Source of the DNA: Aspidiotus rigidus
Taxonomy: Eukaryota; Arthropoda; Insecta; Hemiptera; Diaspididae
Direction of reading: 5' to 3'
DNA: 64,000 nt
NCBI GenBank assembly: GCA_035079385.1
Contig: JAVHKY010000012.1
Location: 3,702,501 to 3,766,500, forward strand
The notes beneath the pieces were generated by a model that was not told the origin of the DNA, searched no databases, and saw only the letters and a list, made by a program, of their open reading frames with translations. Within the stretch, counting starts at the first letter, position 1. Every line of letters begins with the position of its first letter. The translations under genes and the position numbers were made by a program. This document shows positions 52,721-62,426 of the stretch, piece by piece.

Positions 52721-53845
52721 TCCATCCTAAAAAAGGGGATAACGGAGGTGGATTCTGAAGATCAATCCTCTTCAGGGAGGAATTCTCCGCCGAAGTGGAT
52801 AAGATTCAATCTTCCCCCTAATGAGGAGGACGAGGACATAACGCAAATCCCCCCTCGCATTAACATACCTAACTTTCAGGAACGTGAACTGGAGTATATT
52901 GAGACTCGTCGAAAAAAAGAAGAGGGAGAACTTCGGCGTCCGGCTACGCAGGAGGATGTGCGGTCCCACACCCAAATGTTTGGTGTTCCGGTTTCACACC
53001 TGCCCAAATTACGAGAGTACGTCCGAGACGCGGAGCTAACGTATTACCACGCCAATCACTCGGTGAAATACTCTCCGAGAAACCTTGTATGTGATCTTTA
53101 TTACTTTTCGGTGGTGCTTCCTCGAGTTGGGGTAAAGTTTGAGGACCAGTCTATGGAGAACTCCTACGCCGTTTTCGATTGTGCTCACCCCACCTATGTC
53201 ACGGAAGATTTTTATTATAGGAACCAGCGTTACATGAAACCAACCACTGATAGAGTGGCCGATATCTATGGAACCAATGCCATAGATCTGCATTATAAGT
53301 TCCCCAGCAATCATCGTACGCGTCCCTGCTTGTACACATTCCGCTTGCGGTTTCTCGAACGAGTGGGGAGGCGTACGAAATATTGCTACCTAAGGATTAT
53401 TGTGGTTCTAGGTCTATCCGGATTTAATAGAACGGTTTTTATCGGTGGAGACCAGTGCAAGAAACTGGAAATATCCGCCATAGCTGATGGAGGGTACCTA
53501 CGGGGGAAGCTTCCCTCTCATAGGGAGGATGAGGAGGAGACGTTGTTCCAGGTCTCGGTACAGATGTGGGTGGGGGCGGTTCTTAGAATATCGGCGACCC
53601 CTAATCTAAGGGAGAACGCTCTAGCTGCATCTGAGCAGTCCAGACAGCGCTTGTTTGATTATCATGCCCATCGGAGGGAGCATTACAACGTCGTCGAACC
53701 GCTTATCACCGGAGAAATGAGAAGACTCTGCGCCTCTGAGAAATACTTCTCCGACCTCAGCGAGGAGTATTGTCGGTTGTTGGACTTGTTGTTTCCCGGT
53801 CAACAGCCCAACGCAGCAATGGTGCGGGAAGCGGGACCGGAATGA
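52721..53845 (+). CDS. Unidentified ORF C (~370 codons), same frame as ORFs A and B
   Basis: Open from the TGA at 52718 to TGA 53843-53845. There is no ATG before 52976, so a normal start is missing unless it is read through from upstream or spliced. It has an acidic N-terminus (NEEDEDITQIPPRINIPNFQ), then a middle rich in aromatic and beta-prone segments (LVCDLYYFSVVLPRVGVKFE; LYTFRLRFLERVGRRTKYCY), a hydrophobic stretch RIIVVLGLSGFNRTVFIGG, and a helical C-terminus (SDLSEEYCRLLDLLFPG). No catalytic motif that I know. G+C is 32/60 in 53461-53520. It looks like a structural or nucleic-acid-binding protein, but that is a guess. Confidence 0.45.
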   Translation, partial: SILKKGITEVDSEDQSSSGRNSPPKWIRFNLPPNEEDEDITQIPPRINIPNFQERELEYIETRRKKEEGELRRPATQEDVRSHTQMFGVPVSHLPKLREYVRDAELTYYHANHSVKYSPRNLVCDLYYFSVVLPRVGVKFEDQSMENSYAVFDCAHPTYVTEDFYYRNQRYMKPTTDRVADIYGTNAIDLHYKFPSNHRTRPCLYTFRLRFLERVGRRTKYCYLRIIVVLGLSGFNRTVFIGGDQCKKLEISAIADGGYLRGKLPSHREDEEETLFQVSVQMWVGAVLRISATPNLRENALAASEQSRQRLFDYHAHRREHYNVVEPLITGEMRRLCASEKYFSDLSEEYCRLLDLLFPGQQPNAAMVREAGPE

Positions 53846-54282
53846 TCGGAGTATTATATAAGGGGAAAAGGGAGAAAGGGAAAAGAAGAAACTAATCCGT
53901 TTGAATTCTTTCTAAATTTCAGAAACCAAACGCCATTGTTGATTGGTCGTCTTGAAGTTAGTTTTGTTTTTGTTCATATCGTAAGGAGATTTTTTTTACC
54001 CCCAAATAGCCAGAACGCTATTGACTGAGCATATTGAGAATATGTATACTTATGCGTCTCTTCTACCTGCCGTTCTCGGAGGAATCTCTAGCTGATTTCT
54101 GATTCATCAACTCTTTCATGACGACTACATCCTGCAAGTTGAAAAAGAGAAAATCAATCAAGTACATATGAGGTAGTCTGTGGAAATACGTAATGGTTAT
54201 ACCTGTGGATCATTGGAATGCATTCATGGCGCGGGATCTTCACGGATGTCAAAAGTAGCTGCGCTGTGTCAACCATCGAGGA
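53846..54282. other. No gene recognised
   Basis: Downstream flank of the GC-rich block; purine-rich at 53860-53890, then unremarkable. Confidence 0.6.
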
Positions 54283-54756
54283 TCATTCGGTATCTTCGGA
54301 GCTGCCTTCTTCAATATGGTCAACTTTTAGAAGAAAAAATATTTTAAGTTGAAAGTAATTTTTGTATAAGACATTTTTCTTGAGCGTTTCCTTCGTTACT
54401 GTTTTTATGTCTTCTTCTTCTTCTTTTTCTTTGGTTTTGACGATCCAGCATTTAGCTTTTTCTAATAATTTTCTTGTTCGTTGATTCTTTTGTTGTTCTG
54501 GGATACTGGAGTGTGTCCACTGCCGACCGTTTCTTTGGGGGGATGGGTGTTTCTCGGTAGGGCGCACGTTTGCCTTGTCGAGGGAGCTGGATTTGCTTTT
54601 TACGGAACTGGAATAGCCAGATAGACTTTGTCTCTCTGTCTCTTCGTGGGCATTGTAAAGTATCCGCTCCTTCGCCATTGCAAATGTGTGTGTGTGTGGT
54701 GAGTGTCCTTGCTCGAAAGTCGGAATGATATTCGTTTTCCCTCCTCTTTCATCCAT
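54283..54756 (-). CDS. Hypothetical 157-codon ORF
   Basis: It starts with ATG at 54756 (MDERGGKTNIIPTFEQGHSP) and is highly polar: Ser-rich SGYSSSVKSKSSSLDK, then Lys/Glu-rich KTKEKEEEEDIKTVTKETL. No domain, membrane helix or repeat is recognisable, and a (TG)n run lies in its 5' part. It may be chance; there is no splice or homology support. Confidence 0.2.
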   Translation of the reverse strand: MDERGGKTNIIPTFEQGHSPHTHTFAMAKERILYNAHEETERQSLSGYSSSVKSKSSSLDKANVRPTEKHPSPQRNGRQWTHSSIPEQQKNQRTRKLLEKAKCWIVKTKEKEEEEDIKTVTKETLKKNVLYKNYFQLKIFFLLKVDHIEEGSSEDTE

Positions 54757-55009
54757 TTCTCTTTTTCTCGTTTTGAATTCTTTTTCTATTCCAAATATTT
54801 CAAGTCTTTTCCTGCGTTATCCGAATAAAGTCGCTTTGTTCGAATAACTATTCTCCTCTTCCTCGTGTTCTCTTTACATTTTTCCTTGTACAATACCTAC
54901 CTAATTTTTATCCTTATTCTACGAGGAGGAGGGGGAGTTATCTTTTCGATTTGTACCGGGATGTTCGGTTGACGTACGCTGGGTGCGGCGAGCGAGATCA
55001 GTGGTACGC

Positions 55010-55425
55010 GCAGCAAGAGACACGAATGCGTCGTGTCCGAAAGCTATGGAATGCCTCGCATGGACCTACATAACGTGCATTCAAATAAGAGTTTATCTCA
55101 TCATGATGTAAAACTGTCGCATTATCCAAATTTACTACAACTCTTGTACTACTATGACCTTTGTAAACATACTTGAATAAATATTTCACAGCTTTAATAG
55201 TAGGGCATACTTCAACATTTATATGTGCATTATATTATAACGCATACTCAAATATTTATTATAAGGGACAATATTTCGATTATCAATGACAAACGTATTA
55301 CCGTAAGATCTCTTTTCCATCGTTCTGCCATTATTCCTCCTCCGATAAAGCGGATAGCCATTCTCTTGAAATACAGTTTCCTCTTGAAAATATTTTGGGT
55401 AATCTTTTGTACTCGAGTATACAAA
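55010..55425 (-). pseudogene. Helitron Rep/helicase remnant
   Basis: The minus strand reads DYPKYFQEETVFQENGYPLY, RRRNNGRTMEKRSYGNTF and DNRNIVPYNKYLSMRYN (55420-55240). After a one-base shift it reads AHINVEVCPTIKAVKYLFKY and VYKGHSSTRVVVNLDN, then DEINSYLNARYVGPCEAFHS (55230-55030). This order (GRPxYRRR-like, VVPYNxxLxxxYN, HINVE, KAVKYLFKYVYKG, YLxARYVxPxEA) is diagnostic of the region between the Rep HUH motif and the helicase in Helitron proteins. Rep HUH and helicase motifs are missing, so this is a short internal relic. Confidence 0.9.
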
Positions 55426-55426
55426 G

Positions 55427-55758
55427 GGAACCATATTACGGCTACACGCCAAGTATTCCCGTTGACCTTTGCGGACTTGAAGTTCCATATAAATCTCAAC
55501 GATCCAAAATCAGAACTGTCGTTTTCAATTTTTAAAAGACAAGATACGACGGTGGAGCACATACGAGGACCTTTTGTGATACCTATCATGGATATTTGTG
55601 TATCCATTACAGGAAATTTCACAGCACCAAATGTATCAATGGTTCCTTGCATATCACTAGAGAAAATGGAACGGCCCGCGGCTTCATTTAAAGCCCTGAT
55701 GCTTGAAAATATAGAAAATATGTCTCCCTTCAACGAAACTGTCATAAATATAGACTAA
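55427..55758 (+). other. Unassigned ORF next to the Helitron relic
   Basis: The + frame up to TAG (55756-55758) reads FADLKFHINLNDPKSELSFS, then RQDTTVEHIRGPFVIPIMDI and ITGNFTAPNVSMVPCISLEK, which looks protein-like (regular polar/hydrophobic alternation). The minus strand is also open here, so coding direction is uncertain. No domain recognised. It may be sequence captured by or flanking the Helitron. Confidence 0.3.
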
Positions 55759-56460
55759 GCATTTGAGATTGTATATGTACTAAAATGAAAACCCTTAAAA
55801 TTATTCGCGGTCAAGTATACAATATATTCGTATTTAGTTTATTGTTCATGTATTTTTCACAATATCATTTTCCACATTTCTCCTTGTCCAACTATTTTTC
55901 TTCTCTAATTCAAAAACCATTTGCTTATTTTGTACGTCTTGTATCTAGATTTGTACTATCAATCATTCTTGCGTACTTCGATCTCACTTAAATCATTGTA
56001 CTATATCAGTGAAACCGATATCTATACCGTAAGATTCTGTGAATTTCTGACGCAGGTTTTCAGTTGTGTACTTTCATTTACATCAGCTCACACGTTCGTC
56101 GACTTATCTTGATCATTTGAAAAAATAATATAATCATATTATGAATAAGCACACCATGTACATGTGTATATTGATGAAATAACATAATAAAATTTCAAAT
56201 TTTCATGGAAGAAAGGCGATTGTTTAAGGAGACTGTTCACTATCTGCCCTTTTCCCGTTGAATTTGGTTTTTTGGGTGCTGAAGCTTGCTGTATTACCTT
56301 GATTCGAAAGGATTCCATAACAAGTGATAAATTGTCATACGCGAAGATATGAAGTCAAACCCGGGTAGTGACAAAGAAAAAAAATACTGCAAGATTTTAA
56401 ATTTTTGGCTATCTAGTTAGAAAAACTATGCCTGATACCTAGGTATTTGATTTTATCTAG
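55759..56460. other. Partial copies of the ~840-bp array unit
   Basis: 55836-55990 matches 56690-56850 (TTATTGTTCATGTATTTTT, CACAATATCAT, CTTGTCCAAC, TCAATCATTCTTGC), i.e. a truncated unit. The rest leads into the first acidic exon-like segment. Confidence 0.65.
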
Positions 56461-56547
56461 GATGATGACGAAGATTCCGATGATAAAGAATCCGATGACG
56501 GAGAACCGGGACCTGTGTACACAGAACTGAGCTGTGACCTGCTTTGA
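56461..56547 (+). other. Acidic exon-like ORF, unit 1 (frameshifted)
   Basis: Follows TTTTATCTAG. Reads DDDEDSDDKESDDGEPGPVY, then a 4-base insertion (AGCT) moves it out of the frame used in other units and it stops early. Only this unit has a canonical donor, TTGGTAAGAG (56559), where others have GGCAA. Confidence 0.45.
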
Positions 56548-57708
56548 ATATAATTGGTAAGAGAAGTCATTATTTATACAACACGTCCGTCCTTTTCAAA
56601 AGTCAATGCTAATGAAGTCTTCTACATCTTTATTTTCAGAAAGTCACGGAGCCTCAACCCATCTGCTGTATATATTTGTATGTAATTTATTGTTCATGTA
56701 TTTTTTACAATATCATCTTCCACATTCCTTCTTGTCCACCTCTTTTTCTTCTCGCATTTAAAAACCATGTATTTATTTTGTATGTGCTGTATATCTATCT
56801 TTGTATTATCAGTCATTCTTGCCAGGTTTGATCTCACTTCAATCATTGTAATACGTAAATGTTTAATATTCCTGTTATACACCACAAAAATATCCCGACA
56901 CAAACTCTGATGAGAGGAGGGTATTTATAGAGCGCGTCCATTTATGAAACCTTTCTCTTTTATTTTAAGATGAACATTTCCAATCTGTCAAGTGGAGATG
57001 TGAGTAGAAATTAAATTGGACTTGAGGATTATTATTAATACATATTGAATTATATTTCTATTTGTATACATGTTCAACATCATCTCGATTTTTCATATTT
57101 TTCCTACTTTTGTCGCTTTTTTTTTTTTCAGTAAGTATCTACACTTTTCTTCCCTCTTTCTTTGTCAAAACATTTCCAAATACTTCGAACGAGTTCGTTT
57201 TTATGCAAGCAGAAGCTGAATTTTTTATTTCATGATTTTCGCGGTTCATTTTGATAGGTATCCTGGAAAATGTTTACAGACTCTAAAAGTGTAAATATAT
57301 TATAAGTTCACTGTTTTGTTTCCCCATGATTTCCAACTCACAAAAATTGATAAGATGCATAGAAAATCATAGAGAGAAGTATATGAGATTTATAGTTTTG
57401 ATGAATCGTATTCATAAGTACGAGTACACTTACGATGCGGTGAATTATAGCGGGTTCAGAGTGAGCTTTTTTCTAGGACCTTTTAAACAGAAATTTTTCA
57501 ACGTTTTCTACAATTTCCTCAACCGACAGTAGTTTGTAAGGAGTTGAGCTCACTTCTTCCAGAGTACAGTCTGAACGTAAAATATGACTAGGTACAACAC
57601 CGAGGGCAACAAATATGCAGCCTAAATCATAAAATTAGGACCTCGAAGACCGGAACATCATAATATCTCAAGTTATGAAATAAATCTCAAGTCTCCAGAG
57701 AAAAGGCA

Positions 57709-57950
57709 AATTTGCTTCCTATTTCGTTTTTTTTTTTTTTTTTTTTTCTCCTAAAGTGCCCACTTGGTATTGGTGTGTTCTAATATACCACAACAAAACG
57801 TAAGAAGGCTTAAAGTTGTAATTTTCAACTTTTTCACTTTTTATTTTCTTTTTTTTTTTTTTTTGTTTACATTTATGCATGCGTGTAATTTTTTTCCCCC
57901 TATTCTTTTTTTTTTTTTTTGTTTTGTTTTATATTATTTTTTTAAAGGTT
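57709..57950 (+). repeat. T-rich leader of the LINE ORF1, copy 1
   Basis: GCAAATTTGCTTCCTATTTC plus long T-runs, TGTGTTCTAATATACCACAA and AGAAGGCTTAAAGTTGTAAT. It is repeated at 63322-63560, 5.6 kb downstream, so the whole array may be one higher-order repeat. It directly precedes ORF1 coding sequence. Confidence 0.85.
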
Positions 57951-58334
57951 ACGTGTGAAAAGGCAAGTCCCGTTTCCCTCTGGCGCAGTACTGATCACAT
58001 GCTCCACAGAAGAACAGATAGCCGACCTCAGAGCAATCGCTACAAAACATGGGATAAAAGAAAAAGAACAAACTCCTAAAGTCCCCACTGTTCGTATCCA
58101 TGGAATACACCAAAACATAACTAAGGAAGACATAATAAAACGCATTGTCAATCGCTATAGCGAAGCACCTGAAGACATACAACTGTTTCCGTGCGAAAAC
58201 CCAAAATATCCTGGTGCCAATTTTGCAGTGGTCACCACTTCTCTAAGCCTCCACACCAAAATGTCAAAACATCACAGTATTAGACTTGGATGGACTATGT
58301 GTCCGATTGACATTGTTTCAAACACTACCTAAAG
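57951..58334 (+). pseudogene. LINE ORF1 (gag-like), N-terminal part
   Basis: The frame encodes GAVLITCSTEEQIADLRAIA, VPTVRIHGIHQNITKEDIIK, then NFAVVTTSLSLHTKMSKHHS and IRLGWTMCPIDI. The VRIxGIxxxxTxEDIxxxI...V....L......IRLGWxxCPI layout is that of the RRM-like domain in ORF1 proteins of R1/jockey-type LINEs, which bind element RNA. No ATG is present at the start, so the 5' end is truncated or altered. The frame ends in the direct repeat CCTAAAG (58328-58334), where an array unit is inserted; the continuation of the protein is found at 59245. Confidence 0.7.
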
Positions 58335-58934
58335 TCACGGAGCCTCAATCTATCTATTGTATATAATTTGTATGTAATTTATTTGTTCATGTATTTTTCA
58401 CAATATCATCTTCCACATTCCTTCTTGTCCAACTCTTTTTCTTCTCGCATTTAAAAAAGTGAACATTTAATGGCGTAGACTGTACGGGAGAGGATACATC
58501 CCTAATTGAACTCTTTTTATTGTTTTTCATGGTTCTTCCAACCCACTCGTCTTGGGAGGAAGGCCCTGAACAATTTTTCATGGAAAACTTGTTGAAACAG
58601 TTTTGCCTAAAATATCTACTGTGGTAAGAGTGATGAGATGAGAGGAGGATCTGTATTGAGACGTTATTAGAGTTAGTGAGTATTTAGGCGATCCAAGAAA
58701 CGTTGAAGTGTAATTAGGAGGAATCTTTGAATGTTTTTTTTAGTTCAGTATCTCCTCACAAATAATCATGGTGGGTCCTAGTTCATATAATGTAAAATAT
58801 AGAGCTTAGTCATTCAAATCGACTTTATTCTAAATCCTGACTCTCGCATATCTTGAGAGACCGCAAGATTTTAAATTTTTCGCTATTGAGTTAGAAAAAC
58901 TATGCCTGATACCTAGGGGTTTGATTTGATCTAG

Positions 58935-59135
58935 AATGATGACAAAGAACCCGATGATAAAGAATCTAATGACGAAGAACACGATGATGAAGTTTCCAAT
59001 GACGAAAAACTCGATGATAAAGAATCTAATGACAAAGAACCGGGACCTGTGATACACAAAACTGTGACCTACTTTGAATATAATTGGCAAAAGAAGTCAT
59101 TATTCATAAAACACGTCCTTTTCCAAAGTCGATGA
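58935..59135 (+). other. Acidic exon-like ORF, unit 2 (66 codons)
   Basis: Preceded by TTGATTTGATCTAG. Reads NDDKEPDDKESNDEEHDDEV, then SNDEKLDDKESNDKEPGPVI and a basic/aromatic end (TVTYFEYNWQKKSLFIKHVL). Same frame and same stop position as units 3 and 5. Confidence 0.45.
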
Positions 59136-59244
59136 TAGTGAAGTCTTCTACCCCTTTATTTTCAGAAAGTAACGGAGCCTCAATCTATCTATTGTATATA
59201 ATTTGTATGTAATTTATTTGTTCATGTATTTTTCACAATATCAT

Positions 59245-60230
59245 CCTAAAGAGATTAATAGCTCTGGGCATCCATAACTTTGCTCAAACTGGGGTAAAAT
59301 ATTGGGAACCACAACTAATGCACGAAGATGATCCTACCTACAAAGGAAGAAGACAGCATGAATGCACTGCCATGACCAACTACATCACCATGCTGGAAGA
59401 GAAGAAAAGATTAGAAAACCCCATTAAAACTCCCAGCACAAATCCCTCCAAACCACCGAAGCCACCAAAGCTAAAGGATCTAACTGTCACCATCCCAAGC
59501 TGCATCCTTCCTCCTTCAGGAAACAGAAGCAGAAGGCTTGAGAACAGCACTGAAAACCCAAATGAAAGTAAACGTAAACGACTTTATACTGATGAAGCAA
59601 AAGACTCCAAAGACAACTCCTCTACCATAGAAAACCTACAGAAGGAATTAAGCCATGAGCGTAAGGCGAGACGCGAACTGGCAGACAAGGTATCAACATT
59701 ATCACTGCGGATTACCAGCCTGCATGAAGCTATTCAAGGGCTAACAAAACAAATTGCAGCCACTCCACCATCCTGAGCAACGCAGATCACAAACCAACCT
59801 GAAAAAGCTGAACCAGCCCCAGAAGTTAAGATTTAGTAGAGTCTATTCTGAAGCCAATACTAAATTCACTAACCACATCAGGAGCCTCCAACACGAAGAA
59901 AGAGGCCACTGGAGCTCCAAAGAAGAAAACCTATGCTAATGCTATTGGCACAACATCAATTCCAAACCATCCCAGTAGCCAAATACCAGGAAACGGACCT
60001 GCTGCCACCCATGTAAGGAAAATTCAGAACCAACACATAGCTACCACCAACAAAGACAAAGAAATCGTCAGTAACTTCCCACAGACTACATCTGAAACAG
60101 AAGATGAGTAAACTATAGTAACTCACCGAAAAAAGAAAACAGAAAATAAACAGAAGCCTGCACTACTAAATACCGCTTCCCAGAAGAAACGTCTCCCTAC
60201 TTCAAGAAAACTAACATCCAACACGAAAAG
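59245..60230 (+). pseudogene. LINE ORF1, C-terminal part, copy A
   Basis: After the second CCTAAAG, the frame reads LKRLIALGIHNFAQTGVKYW, then MHEDDPTYKGRRQHECTAMT, a Pro-rich linker (NPSKPPKPPKLKDL) and a strongly predicted coiled coil (ENLQKELSHERKARRELADK to TSLHEAIQGLTKQI). It stops at TGA 59774-59776, where copy B continues, so this copy is truncated by a point change; the following 450 bases are still alignable. The coiled coil is typical of ORF1 multimerisation. Confidence 0.7.
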
Positions 60231-60485
60231 TTGGAGGGTAATTAGGAAAGATTTTTGTCGTCTCTAAGGAATCTTTGAATGTTTTTTTGTGGTTCAGTGT
60301 CTCTTTATAAATAATCATGGTGGGTCCTAGTTCATGTAATGTAAAATATATAGAGCTCAGTCATTCAAATCGACTTTATTGTAAATCCTGACTCGCGCAT
60401 ATCCTGAGAGATCGCAAGATTTTAGATTTTTTGCTATTTAGTTAGACAAACTATGCCTGATACCTAGGGGTTTGATTTCATCTAG

Positions 60486-60626
60486 GATAATGACAAGGAA
60501 CCCGATGATAAAGAATCTAATGACGAAGAACCGGGACCTGTGACACACAGAACTGTGACCTGCTTTGAATATAATTGGCAAGAGAAGTCATTATTTATAA
60601 AACACGTCCTTTTCAAAAGTCAATGA
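60486..60626 (+). other. Acidic exon-like ORF, unit 3 (46 codons)
   Basis: Reads DNDKEPDDKESNDEEPGPVT, then HRTVTCFEYNWQEKSLFIKH and VLFKSQ before TGA. It has the fewest acidic repeats among the intact units; the difference from unit 2 is an exact multiple of three bases. Confidence 0.45.
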
Positions 60627-61291
60627 TAGTGAAGTCTTCTACCTGTTTATTTTCAGAAAGTAATGGAGCCCCATGGTTTTTTTTTTATATAATTTGTATG
60701 TAATTTATTTGTTCATGTATTTTTCACAATATCGTCTTCCACATTCCTTCTTGTCCACCTCTTTTTCTTCTCGCATTTAAAAACGTGAACATTTAATGGC
60801 GTAGACTGTACGGAATGAGGTACATCCCCAATTGAACTTTCTTCATTCTTTTCCACAGTTCTTCCAACCCACTCATCTTGGGAGGAAAATCATTGTCCAT
60901 TTTTAAGGCCCGGAACAATTTTTCAAGAAAAATTCTTTGAAACAGGTTTGCCTAAAACATCTACTAAACATCTACTGTGGTAAGAGTGATGAGATGAGAG
61001 GAGGATCTGTATTGACACGTTATTAGAGTTAATGAGTATTTACGTGATCCAAGAAACGTTAAAGTGTAATTAGGAGGAATCTTTGAATGTTTTTTTGTAG
61101 TTCAGCATCTCCTCACAAATAATCATGGTGGGTCCCAATTCATATAATGTAAAATATAGAGATCAGTCATCCAAATCGACTTTATTCTAAATCCTGACTC
61201 TCGCATATCTTGAGAGACCGCAAGATTTTAAATTTTTTGTTATTTAGTTAGAAAAACTACACCTGATACCTAGGTGTTTGATTTTATCTAG

Positions 61292-61453
61292 GATGATGAC
61301 AAAGAACCCAATGATGAAGATTCCGATGACAAAGAACCCGATGATAAAGAATCTAATGACGAAGAACCAGGACCTGTGATACACAGAACTGTGACCTACT
61401 TTGAATATAATTGGCAAAAGAAGTCATTATTCATAAAACACGTTCTTTTCTGA
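61292..61453 (+). other. Acidic exon-like ORF, unit 4 (53 codons)
   Basis: Reads DDDKEPNDEDSDDKEPDDKE, then SNDEEPGPVIHRTVTYFEYN and stops slightly early (KHVLF) through TTCTGA. Confidence 0.45.
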
Positions 61454-62116
61454 AGTCAATGATAGTGAAGTCTTCTACCCCTTTATTTTCAGAATGTAAC
61501 GGAGCCTCAATCTATCTATTGTATATAATTTGTATGTAATTTATTTGTTCATGTATTTTTCACAATATCGTCTTCCACATTCCTTCTTGTCCACCTCTTT
61601 TTCTTCTCGCATTTAAAAACGTGAACATTTAATGGCGTAGACTGTACGGAATGAGGTACATCCCCAATTGAACTTTTTTCATTCTTTTCCACAGTTCTTC
61701 CAACCCACTCATCTTGGGAGGAAAATCATTGTCCATTTTTAAGTCCCGGAATAATTCTTCAAGAACAATTCTTTGAAACAGGTTTGCGTAAAACATCTAC
61801 TGTGCTAAGAGTGATGAGATGAGAGGAGGATCTGTATTGGCACGTTATTAGAGTTAGTGAGTATGTAGGCGATCCACGAAACGTTAAAGTGTAATTAGGA
61901 GGAATCGTTGAATGTTTTTTTGTAGTTCAGTATCTCGTCACAAATAATCATGGTGGGTCCCAATTCATATAATGTAAAATATAGAGATCAGTCATCCAAA
62001 TCGACTTTATTCTAAATCCTGACTCTCGCATATCTTGAGAGACCGCAAGATTTTAAATTTTTTGATATTTAGTTAGAATAACTATGCCTGATACCTAGGG
62101 GTTTGATTTCATCCAG

Positions 62117-62317
62117 GATGATGACAAAGAACCCCATGATAAAGAATCTATTGACGAAGAACCCGATGAGGAAGTTTCCAAGGACGAAGAACCCGATGAT
62201 AAAGAATCTAATGACAAAGAACCGGGACCTGTGATACACAGAACTGTGACCTACTTTGAATGTAATTGGCAAAAGAAGTCATTATTCATAAAACACGTCC
62301 TTTTCAAATGTCAATGA
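62117..62317 (+). other. Acidic exon-like ORF, unit 5 (66 codons)
   Basis: The acceptor box is ATCCAG here. Reads DDDKEPHDKESIDEEPDEEV, then SKDEEPDDKESNDKEPGPVI, HRTVTYFECNWQKKSLFIKH and VLFKCQ before TGA. Same length as unit 2. Confidence 0.45.
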
Positions 62318-62426
62318 TAGTGAAGTCTTCTACCTCTTCATTTTCAGAAAGTAACGGAGCCTCAATCTATCTCTTGTATATAATTTGTATGTAATTTATT
62401 TGTTCATGTATTTCTCACAATATCAT

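Larger units (their letters stand above)
56644..62426 (+). repeat. Tandem array of ~840-bp units interleaved with LINE ORF1
   Basis: A unit start T(C/A)ACGGAGCCTCAATCTAT followed by TGTATGTAATTTATTTGTTC and TTTTTCACAATATC occurs at 56644, 58335, 59170, 60661, 61497 and 62352. Three steps are 835, 836 and 855 bases; the larger steps (1691, 1491) contain LINE ORF1 sequence or a T-rich leader. Each unit has a GACTTTATT(C/G)TAAATCCTGAC box, a CCTGATACCTAGG box, an acidic exon-like ORF and a final TTATTTTCAGAA box. Units are very similar, indicating recent expansion. Confidence 0.9.

Noticed and set aside
55248..55745. Minus-strand ORF of 165 codons overlapping the Helitron relic
   Set aside because: Its lower part is out of frame with the clear Helitron block; its upper part overlaps the + strand frame and neither is proven.
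58830..59090. Minus-strand hydrophobic ORF (FFVIRFFII repeats), also at 62069-62272
   Set aside because: It is the antisense of the GATGATAAAGAA acidic repeat; the + frame with a splice-like box and conserved end is the better reading.
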